Below, one piece after another: positions 16,501 through 22,913 of a DNA stretch of 64,000 nucleotides. Origin of the DNA: JBFMHP01 sp964557295 (GTDB lineage Bacteria > Pseudomonadota > Gammaproteobacteria > RBG-16-57-12); NCBI GenBank assembly GCA_964557295.1, contig CAZKZP010000016.1, positions 1 to 64,000 of the forward strand, read 5' to 3'. Position 1 is the stretch's first letter. Each line of letters opens with the position of its first letter. The position numbers were made by a program, and so were the translations under genes. The notes below the pieces were generated by a model that was not told where the DNA came from, made no database searches, and worked only from the letters and a program-made list of their open reading frames with translations.

Positions 16501-17355
16501 ATGAAAATCACCCACACCATCGAGGAATTGCGCAGCGTGCTGCGCGGCTTTCGCGCGCACGGCGAGCGCATCGCCTTCATCCCCACCATGGGCGATCTGC
16601 ACGAGGGGCATCTGAGCCTGGTGCGGGAAGGAAAAAAACACGCCGAGCGCACCGTGGTGAGCATCTTCGTCAATCCGCTGCAATTTGGCGCCAACGAGGA
16701 TTTCGACGCCTATCCGCGCATGTTGGAACAGGATGCCGGCAAACTCACTGCCATCGGGGTCGATGTGGTGTTCGCCCCCGGCGTGATGGAGATGTATCCG
16801 GCCGGCAGGACCCAGGCGACCTCGGTCCATGTCGCGGGCTTGTCCGACATCCTCTGCGGCGCCTCGCGCCCCGGCCATTTCAGCGGCGTGGCCACGGTGG
16901 TGAGCAAGCTGTTCAACATCGTCGGGGCGGATGCCGCCTTGTTCGGCGAGAAGGATTTTCAACAGTTGCGCGTGATCCAGACGCTGGTGGCCGATCTGCG
17001 TTTTCCCATTCAGATCATTCCGGTGCCGACCATGCGCGAGCCCGACGGCTTGGCGATGAGTTCGCGCAACCGCTATCTCACCCAGGAGGAGCGCCAGCGC
17101 GCACCGGCGCTCTACCAAGCGCTGCGGCAGGTCGTGGAAGCGATCACAGCGGGGCGCCGCGACTATAAAGATCTCTGCCGCCAGGCCGCTGAAAATATAG
17201 CGGCGGCGGGATTCCGCGGCGATTACATCGAGGTGCGGCGCACCGCGGACCTGCGGGAGCCTGAGCCGGGGGATATCGATCTGGTGGTGCTGGCCGCAGC
17301 TTGGCTGGGCCGGGCGCGCTTGATCGACAATCTCCAGGTACGCCTAGAGGGATGA
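16501..17355 (+). CDS. panC: Pantothenate synthetase
   Basis: ATP-dependent joining of pantoate and beta-alanine. The class I synthetase-like motifs are visible: PTMGDLHEGHLSL with HxGH, FVNPLQFGANEDFDAYPR, RPGHFSGVATVVSKLFNIV, FGEKDFQQL and the KMSKS-like MSSRNRYL. It is 284 residues, normal for the family. The gene follows panB on the same strand and is 57 bases before panD. Confidence 0.97.
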   Translation: MKITHTIEELRSVLRGFRAHGERIAFIPTMGDLHEGHLSLVREGKKHAERTVVSIFVNPLQFGANEDFDAYPRMLEQDAGKLTAIGVDVVFAPGVMEMYPAGRTQATSVHVAGLSDILCGASRPGHFSGVATVVSKLFNIVGADAALFGEKDFQQLRVIQTLVADLRFPIQIIPVPTMREPDGLAMSSRNRYLTQEERQRAPALYQALRQVVEAITAGRRDYKDLCRQAAENIAAAGFRGDYIEVRRTADLREPEPGDIDLVVLAAAWLGRARLIDNLQVRLEG

Positions 17356-17412
17356 GTGACGCAATATTGCTGTGATATACTTCAGAAATCCACAGAGTGA
17401 AGTGAGAGTGCT

Positions 17413-17799
17413 ATGTTGTCGACCATGCTGAAAGCCAAATTGCACCGCGTGCGGGTGACTCATTCCGAACTGGATTATGAGGGTTCCTGCGCGATCGACG
17501 GCGATTTGCTGGACCTGGCGGGCATTCGTGAGTACGAACAGATCCAGATCTACAATATCGCCAATGGCGAGCGGTTCACCACGTACGCCATCCGGGCGGA
17601 AAACGGCTCGGGCGTGATCTCGATCAACGGCGCGGCGGCCCACAAGGCCAACCCGAACGATCTGGTCATCATCTGCGCCTATAGCGTGCTCAACGAGAAG
17701 GAACTGGCGAGCTACAAGCCGGTGTTGGTGTACGTCGACGAGAACAACAAGGTTGTGCGCACCAGCCATACGATCCCGGTGCAAGCCGCTTACGCTTAA
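17413..17799 (+). CDS. panD: Aspartate 1-decarboxylase (pyruvoyl enzyme)
   Basis: Makes beta-alanine for pantothenate. The proenzyme cleaves itself between Gly24 and Ser25, visible here as Y-E-G-S-C in ELDYEGSCAID, to form the pyruvoyl group. LHRVRVTHSELDYEG, the Lys9-type KAKLHR start and NGAAAHKANPNDLVII are family hallmarks. At 128 residues it is full length. With panB and panC it completes a three-gene pantothenate set; a strong bidirectional terminator follows. Confidence 0.97.
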   Translation: MLSTMLKAKLHRVRVTHSELDYEGSCAIDGDLLDLAGIREYEQIQIYNIANGERFTTYAIRAENGSGVISINGAAAHKANPNDLVIICAYSVLNEKELASYKPVLVYVDENNKVVRTSHTIPVQAAYA

Positions 17800-17820
17800 T
17801 AGCGCGATTCGCGCGTCATA

Positions 17821-17852
17821 AAAAAGCCAAGGTCTCGACCTTGGCTTTTTTT
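17821..17852. terminator. Bidirectional rho-independent terminator between panD and ppc
   Basis: A perfect hairpin, GCCAAGGTC at 17826-17834 with GACCTTGGC at 17837-17845, flanked by an A run (17821-17825) and a T run (17846-17852). It can end panD on the plus strand and ppc on the minus strand, which converge here. Confidence 0.95.
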
Positions 17853-17861
17853 CGTTTGGGG

Positions 17862-20678
17862 CTAGCCGGTATTGCGCATGCCCGCGGCGATGGCATTGAT
17901 GCTGCGCAGCAGGGGATCGAGCCATTGGGTGCGTTCGTCCTCGGAGATGTTATCCCTCCGGTAGCGCTGCAGCAGCGTGACCTGGATGTGGTTGAGTGGG
18001 TCCAGGTAGGGGTTGCGGCGCATCAAGGCCAGTGCCAGCGTGGGATTTTCCTCGATCAGGGTCTTGTTGCCGGTGACCTTGAGGACCATATCGAGCGTAC
18101 GGGTGAGTTCATCGCGGATGAGCTTGTTGATTTCCCTGCCGCGGGCCTGATCCTCGCATAGCTCGGCGTACATCTCGGTGATCTTACCGTCGGATTTGAA
18201 CAGCGCCATCTGGGTGTTGCTGAGCAGGGCGCGGAAGAACGGCCACTTCTGATACATCTCGTTGAGTTGCGCGATGCGGGCGGGCTCGCCTTGCGACCAT
18301 TTTTCCAATGCCGAACCGATGCCCAGCCACGCCGGCAGCGTGTGGCGCGACTGCGCCCAGCCAAACACCCAGGCGATGGCGCGCACCGAGGACTTGGAGC
18401 GATCGCCTTTCTTGCGGTGCGAGGGGCGCGAGCCGATGTTCATCAGGCCGATTTCGGCCAGCGGTGTGGCCTCGTAAAAATAATCGAGGAAGCCCGGGGT
18501 GCGGTCGGTGAGTTCGCGATAGGTGTTTTCGCCTTCGCGCGCCAACGCCTCCATGATTTCGAGATACTTCGGATCCACTGGCGGCCGAGATTCGATCAGA
18601 TGGAGGCTGGCCTTGATCAGACCGGTGGCGCCCATGGTCAGTTCGTAGGTGGCGGTTTCCGAATTGGAGTACTTAAACGACAACACCTCACCTTGTTCGG
18701 TGAACTTGATCTGGCCGTGGACGGTGCCCGCCGGTTGCGAGAGGATCGCCTCGTGGGTCGGGCCGCCGCCGCGGCCGACGGTGCCGCCGCGCCCGTGGAA
18801 CAGGAGGATTTCGATCTCGCGGCTTTGCCCCAGGGCGGTGATTTTTTTCTGTGCCTGAAACAAGCCCCAGGAGGAGGCCAGGATGCCGCCGTCCTTGCAG
18901 GAGTCGGAATAGCCCAGCATCACCTCTTGCTGATTGCCGGAGGCGCGCAGCAACTCAGCGTAGGTGCCGTTGTCGAGCAGGGTGGTCATCACCGGCTCGA
19001 TGTGCCGGAGATCCTCGATGGTTTCAAACAGCGGCGCGATGCGGATGTCACAATACGCCTGGCCGTTCTTGAAGCCGGCAAGACCGGCCAGATGCGCCAG
19101 GAACATCACCTCCATGACATGCGAGGCGGCGTGGGTCATGGAGATCACATAAGCGCCAAAGGCCTTGGGGCTGACCTCGGAGCGCATGCACTGCATGACG
19201 TCAAAGACTTGCAGCGTCTCGCGGGTCGGCTCGGTGTATTTCGAGAGCCCGAGTGGCAGCACCTGTGATTGACATTGGCCGGAACGGATCAGCCGGGCGA
19301 GTGTGTGCAGCCTTTCCTCTTCGGACATCCTCGCATAATCGAGCGAGGCGTCGAGCGAGCGCAGGACCTCGGTGACCGCCTCGGTGTGACGGGTCGATTC
19401 CTGGCGGATGTCGAGTTTCACCAGGTAGAAGCCGAAGGTTTCGATTAGACGGATCAAGTCCTTCAGCGCGCCGTTGGCCAGCGATTTATCGCCATGGTCG
19501 ATCAGTGATTGCCGGATTACGCCGAGATCCTGCAGCAGTTCCTCTTCGAGGCGATAGGCGTCGGCGGCGTTCTCCGAGAGGGGCAGATTATCCAGGCGAT
19601 GATTGACCGCCTCGATGTTGCGTTCCAGGCGATAGCAAATCACCGCCAGCTTGCGGCGGTAGGGCTCGAGCTCGAAGCGGTCGGATTTGTGCGCGAACGG
19701 TTTGTCACCGAAGCGCTGGGTGTCTTTGGTGTTGCTTTGCAGCAGGGCGTCGGAGACCTTGCACAAGCGGATCGAATGCGTGAGCCACTGCATCAGCTCG
19801 CGCACGCGGCGCACGTATTCCAGCAGCACTTCGTGGGTCTGCATGCGCAGCGCCAGTACCGTCGTCTCGGGCTTGACGTTCGGATTGCCATCGCGATCCC
19901 CGCCGATCCACGAACCGAAGGTCAAGATGCTCGGGACATTGATCTTCGCCTGCTCGCCGTAATAGCGCTTTACGGCCTTTTCCAGGTAGTGGTAGGTGGT
20001 GGGCACCGCATCGAACAGGCTCTTGTTGAAGTAGTGCAGCCCGTGGCTGATCTCATCGGCCACATCGGGGCGGCTGGCGCGGACCTCGTCGGTCATCCAG
20101 AGCTGGCGGATTTCGTTTTCGAGTTTTCTGACGACGTCTTCGCGCTGGAACTTGTTCAGGCGCGGATCGTCGAGTTCGTTGCAGGTGACGAAGATCCGCC
20201 GCAGCAGTTCCATGATGGTACGGCGCTTGGATTCGGTCGGGTGCGCGGTGAATACCGGCATGTAGTTCAGGCGATTGAGCAGGGTTTGCAGCTGCTCGGG
20301 CGAGACATTTTGCGCCTGGAGCTGGCGGATGGTGTCGTCGAACGAGCCGGTCCACAGCGGGCTGGAGGTGCGAATCTGCAGGCGGCGCTGGATGTGCTGG
20401 TATTCCTCTTCAGCGATGTTGACCAGGCTGAAATAGATGCTGAAGGCGCGTACGACATGGGAGAGCGTCTTGGCATCGAGTTGATTGATGAAATCGACCA
20501 GCCGCGCCCGGGTGCGTGGATTGTCCTTTTTGCGCAGGCTGATGAATCCGGTGCGCAGCGTTTCGACGGCTTCGAATACATGTTCGCCGGCCTGGCTGCG
20601 CAAGACGTTACCGAGCAGGGTTCCCAGGAGTTTGACGCGCGCGCGTAGCGCTTTATCGCTGATCTGTTTTTTGAACAT
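17862..20678 (-). CDS. ppc: Phosphoenolpyruvate carboxylase
   Basis: Carboxylates phosphoenolpyruvate to oxaloacetate to refill the TCA cycle. Seen: FTAHPTESKRRTI (catalytic His), GSWIGGDRDGNPNV, GYSDSCKDGGILAS, the mobile loop FHGRGGTVGRGGGPTHEAIL, the GWAQSRHTLPAW segment and a C-terminal R-N-T-G (the invariant end). With the ATG at 20678 it has 938 residues, somewhat longer than E. coli Ppc (883). It is transcribed toward panD and reads in the same direction as the two sRNA genes upstream, which are shielded from it by a terminator. Confidence 0.97.
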   Translation of the reverse strand: MFKKQISDKALRARVKLLGTLLGNVLRSQAGEHVFEAVETLRTGFISLRKKDNPRTRARLVDFINQLDAKTLSHVVRAFSIYFSLVNIAEEEYQHIQRRLQIRTSSPLWTGSFDDTIRQLQAQNVSPEQLQTLLNRLNYMPVFTAHPTESKRRTIMELLRRIFVTCNELDDPRLNKFQREDVVRKLENEIRQLWMTDEVRASRPDVADEISHGLHYFNKSLFDAVPTTYHYLEKAVKRYYGEQAKINVPSILTFGSWIGGDRDGNPNVKPETTVLALRMQTHEVLLEYVRRVRELMQWLTHSIRLCKVSDALLQSNTKDTQRFGDKPFAHKSDRFELEPYRRKLAVICYRLERNIEAVNHRLDNLPLSENAADAYRLEEELLQDLGVIRQSLIDHGDKSLANGALKDLIRLIETFGFYLVKLDIRQESTRHTEAVTEVLRSLDASLDYARMSEEERLHTLARLIRSGQCQSQVLPLGLSKYTEPTRETLQVFDVMQCMRSEVSPKAFGAYVISMTHAASHVMEVMFLAHLAGLAGFKNGQAYCDIRIAPLFETIEDLRHIEPVMTTLLDNGTYAELLRASGNQQEVMLGYSDSCKDGGILASSWGLFQAQKKITALGQSREIEILLFHGRGGTVGRGGGPTHEAILSQPAGTVHGQIKFTEQGEVLSFKYSNSETATYELTMGATGLIKASLHLIESRPPVDPKYLEIMEALAREGENTYRELTDRTPGFLDYFYEATPLAEIGLMNIGSRPSHRKKGDRSKSSVRAIAWVFGWAQSRHTLPAWLGIGSALEKWSQGEPARIAQLNEMYQKWPFFRALLSNTQMALFKSDGKITEMYAELCEDQARGREINKLIRDELTRTLDMVLKVTGNKTLIEENPTLALALMRRNPYLDPLNHIQVTLLQRYRRDNISEDERTQWLDPLLRSINAIAAGMRNTG

Positions 20679-20805
20679 GATGCAGGTATTTTCTTTTGGT
20701 TTGGGGCGCGACGCATTCTTGCCGGTGGCCCGACACTGCGCGGCGCGGTGAAAGCACAAAGCGGCGCATTATAACCCTTGGATTCGTGTTTTCATACAAC
20801 GCAGG

Positions 20806-20833
20806 AAAAAAAGCGGGCGTCCGAGGACGCCCG
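20806..20833 (-). terminator. Rho-independent terminator of sRNA copy 1
   Basis: On the minus strand CGGGCGTCC and GGACGCCCG (plus coordinates 20814-20822 and 20825-20833) form a stem, followed by seven T (20806-20812). In practice the loop would open to CTCG with an eight-pair stem. Confidence 0.9.
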
Positions 20834-20906
20834 AAGAGAGAGGAGGAGAGAGATGAAGAAGCCGGAGAAGTGATCCATTTAAGGAGCAAGATCCGCCTTC
20901 TTCTGG
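20806..20906 (-). ncRNA. Candidate sigma-54-dependent small RNA, copy 1
   Basis: A predicted RNA of about 101 bases on the minus strand, from the start expected 12 bases after the -12 element (about 20906) to the terminator T tract at 20806. Three parts are visible. The 5' end GAAGAAGGCGGA can pair with TCCGGCTTCTTC further on (11 of 12 pairs). A CU-rich single-stranded linker (CTCTCTCCTCCTCTCTCTT) is complementary to strong Shine-Dalgarno sequences. A terminator hairpin closes it. All three recur, diverged, in copy 2 at 21125-21250, with compensating differences in the stem. No convincing protein is encoded. Sigma-54-driven sRNAs are known (Qrr, GlmY/GlmZ, CrcZ) but neither the order nor the sequence here matches those I know. 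Confidence 0.65.
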
Positions 20907-20916
20907 CTTAGGTAAG

Positions 20917-20932
20917 AGCACGAGGCGTGCCA
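20917..20932 (-). promoter_or_regulatory. Sigma-54 promoter of sRNA copy 1
   Basis: Minus-strand TGGCACGCCTCGTGCT, 15 of 16 positions of the consensus TGGCACRNNNNTTGCW, with the essential GG and GC exactly ten bases apart. The expected start point is about 20906. Confidence 0.8.
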
Positions 20933-20987
20933 ACTGATGAAGTTCCAGCAAAACAATAACTTAACTATTTTGTGATTTATTCGAGGG

Positions 20988-21034
20988 GTGACGAGATGCG
21001 TCACAAATAAACAAAAAAAGTCATGAAATGTGAC
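20988..21034. promoter_or_regulatory. Paired palindromic activator sites upstream of sRNA copy 1
   Basis: GTGACG-N5-CGTCAC at 20988-21004 is a perfect palindrome centred about 90 bases before the predicted start; GTCA-N7-TGAC at 21020-21034 is centred about 121 before. The centres are 31 bases apart, about three helical turns. This is the normal position and phasing for a sigma-54 enhancer-binding protein. A further CCTCAC-N7-GTGAGG lies at 21040-21058. Confidence 0.6.
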
Positions 21035-21070
21035 GTGGCCCTCACGCGTGGTGTGAGGCAAGTCAGATAC

Positions 21071-21080
21071 NNNNNNNNNN
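21071..21080. other. Assembly gap of ten N between the two sRNA copies
   Basis: Ten N in the spacer between two related sRNA units. The true length is unknown, and similarity of the two units may be why assembly broke here. Confidence 0.85.
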
Positions 21081-21124
21081 CACGTTTGCAAGGCGCGGGA
21101 GAGTTTATGTGATTGATTAAAGGT

Positions 21125-21150
21125 AAAAAATTGGGCGCCCGAAGACGCCC
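21125..21150 (-). terminator. Rho-independent terminator of sRNA copy 2
   Basis: Minus-strand GGGCGTC, loop TTCG, GGCGCCC (plus 21133-21139 and 21144-21150), one mismatch, followed by AATTTTTT (21125-21132). Confidence 0.88.
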
Positions 21151-21250
21151 GAAGAAAGTGCAAAGAGAGGAAGAGAGAGGTGAAGAAGCTGGAGAGGAAT
21201 TCCCCCGAAGTTGCCGAAGCAAGTTTAGATCCTCAATCCCGCTTCTTCGA
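21125..21250 (-). ncRNA. Candidate sigma-54-dependent small RNA, copy 2
   Basis: A predicted RNA of about 126 bases, related to copy 1. The 5' GAAGAAGCGGGA pairs with TCCAGCTTCTTC (11 of 12 pairs). Relative to copy 1, the C-G pair and the mismatch have swapped neighbouring places, so the stem is kept although the bases differ. The linker ACCTCTCTCTTCCTCTCT keeps the anti-Shine-Dalgarno character, and the terminator hairpin keeps its shape with a TTCG loop. The loop region between the stem arms is longer than in copy 1 and has its own hairpin potential (TTGCTTCGGCAA). It lies 144 bases downstream of the purB stop on the same strand, but with its own promoter. Confidence 0.65.
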
Positions 21251-21260
21251 TAAAGTATGT

Positions 21261-21276
21261 TGCAGAGGCCGTGCCA
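21261..21276 (-). promoter_or_regulatory. Sigma-54 promoter of sRNA copy 2
   Basis: Minus-strand TGGCACGGCCTCTGCA, 15 of 16 consensus positions, GG-N10-GC spacing exact. The expected start point is about 21250. Confidence 0.8.
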
Positions 21277-21339
21277 ACATGTTTAATGGTTGAAAAACAA
21301 TTGCTTGTAAATGTGGCGCTATTGCAGTGATCCAGGGAA

Positions 21340-21354
21340 TGACCAAATATGTCA
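21340..21354. promoter_or_regulatory. Palindromic activator site upstream of sRNA copy 2
   Basis: TGAC-N7-GTCA, centred about 97 bases before the predicted start. The half-sites and N7 spacing equal those in the site upstream of copy 1 (TGAC-N7-GTCA inside GTGACG-N5-CGTCAC), so one activator probably controls both copies. Confidence 0.55.
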
Positions 21355-21393
21355 CAAAATTTGATGTATTGGCAGTCCAGGGCTTACTTGGCG

Positions 21394-22761
21394 TCACAAC
21401 TTCCTGGCCTGCTCGGCGGCGTTCCCGATATAGGTGGCCGGGGTGAGCCGCATCAGTTCCTGCTTGGCCTCGTCCGGGATGGCCAGGGTGCTGATGAAGC
21501 GGCGCATGGTCTCTCGATCGATGCCGTGACCGCGGGTGAGCTCTTTGAGCTTTTCATAGGGCTTTTCGATGCCGTAGCGGCGCATGACGGTCTGCACTGG
21601 CTCGGCCAGGACCTCCCAGGCGTTGTTCAGGTCTTCGAGCAGGCGCTTTTCATTGATCTCGAGTTTGCTGACGCCCTTTAGCGTGGCCTGGTAGGCGAGG
21701 ACCGAGTGCGCGATGCCCACGCCGAGGTTGCGCAGGACCGTGGAGTCGGTGAGGTCGCGCTGCCAGCGCGAGATCGGCAGCTTGCTGCTGAGATGTTCGA
21801 ACAAGGCATTGGCGATGCCGAGATTGCCTTCCGAGTTTTCGAAGTCGATGGGGTTGACCTTGTGCGGCATGGTCGATGAGCCGATCTCCCCGGCGACGGT
21901 CTTCTGTTTGAAATACCCCAGCGAGATATAGCCCCAGACATCGCGGTCGAAGTCGATCAGGACGGTGTTGAAGCGCGCCAGGGCCTGGAACAGCTCGGCG
22001 ATGTAGTCGTGCGGCTCGATCTGGATGGTGTAGGGATTCCACTCCAGCCCGAGCGAGGTGACGAACGCCTGCGCGATCTTGCTCCAGTCGAGTTCGGGAT
22101 AGGCGGCGAGGTGGGCATTGTAATTGCCGACCGCGCCATTGATCTTGCCCAGCAGCGCCACGGCGGCGAGCTGCGCGCGCTGACGCTTCAGGCGATAGGC
22201 GACATTGGCCATCTCCTTGCCGACCGTGGTGGGCGAGGCGGTCTGGCCGTGGGTGCGGGAGAGCATGGGCACGGTGGCGTGATCATGGGCGAGGCGGCTG
22301 ATCGCCTCGATGATCTCATCGACCATCGGCAACAAAGTCTGGTTGCGGCCCTCGCGCAGCATCAGGGCATAGGCGAGATTGTTGATGTCTTCCGAGGTGC
22401 AGGCGAAGTGGATGAATTCGCTCACCGCTTCCAGTTCGGCGTTGCCGGCGATCTTCTCTTTCATGAAATACTCGACGGCCTTCACGTCGTGATTGGTGAC
22501 CTTTTCGATGTTCTTGACGCGCTGGGCGTCTTCGAGCGAAAAGCTGTCGACGATGCTATTGAGCAGATGGGTGGCGTGCGCGCTGAATGCGGGCACCTCC
22601 GGGATGGCCTCGATGCGGGAGAGATGCTGCAACCAGCGCACCTCCACCAGTACCCGGTGGCGGATCAGGCCGTATTCACTGAAGATCGGACGAAGATCGG
22701 TGGTCTTGTTGCCGTAGCGGCCATCGATCGGGGAGATGGCGGTCAGTTCATTCAGTTTCAT
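21394..22761 (-). CDS. purB: Adenylosuccinate lyase
   Basis: Acts twice in purine synthesis, releasing fumarate from SAICAR and from adenylosuccinate. The signature GSSTMPHKVNPIDFENSEGN with the catalytic serine is present, as are TSEDINNLAYAL and SRTHGQTASPTTVGKE (catalytic His). The 455 residues match the E. coli type. It is divergent from acnB with 152 bases between, and the sRNA pair follows downstream on the same strand. No hflD/mnmA linkage here; those genes are 6 kb away. Confidence 0.97.
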   Translation of the reverse strand: MKLNELTAISPIDGRYGNKTTDLRPIFSEYGLIRHRVLVEVRWLQHLSRIEAIPEVPAFSAHATHLLNSIVDSFSLEDAQRVKNIEKVTNHDVKAVEYFMKEKIAGNAELEAVSEFIHFACTSEDINNLAYALMLREGRNQTLLPMVDEIIEAISRLAHDHATVPMLSRTHGQTASPTTVGKEMANVAYRLKRQRAQLAAVALLGKINGAVGNYNAHLAAYPELDWSKIAQAFVTSLGLEWNPYTIQIEPHDYIAELFQALARFNTVLIDFDRDVWGYISLGYFKQKTVAGEIGSSTMPHKVNPIDFENSEGNLGIANALFEHLSSKLPISRWQRDLTDSTVLRNLGVGIAHSVLAYQATLKGVSKLEINEKRLLEDLNNAWEVLAEPVQTVMRRYGIEKPYEKLKELTRGHGIDRETMRRFISTLAIPDEAKQELMRLTPATYIGNAAEQARKL

Positions 22762-22913
22762 GCGCGCTCCGCGGTCTGCTTGGTCAGTTTAAAGCGGCAA
22801 ATCATACTACACTTGGCCACCCGATGCGTACCCCGAAGCGTGGGCATAATCCCCGGAGATCGGTTAGAATACCGCGCAACTACGCCACAATAATCAACCA
22901 AGGTGAATCCGGA

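Noticed and set aside
20853..20873. Plus-strand ORF MKKPEK with a strong-looking GAGGAGAGAG ribosome site
   Set aside because: Only six codons; the purine tract is the antisense of the sRNA linker, and the sigma-54 promoter and terminator define the minus strand as the transcribed one.
21180..21293. Plus-strand 37-codon ORF (GTG start) over sRNA copy 2
   Set aside because: Not conserved in copy 1, which stops after six codons in the matching frame; the RNA features on the other strand explain the conserved parts.
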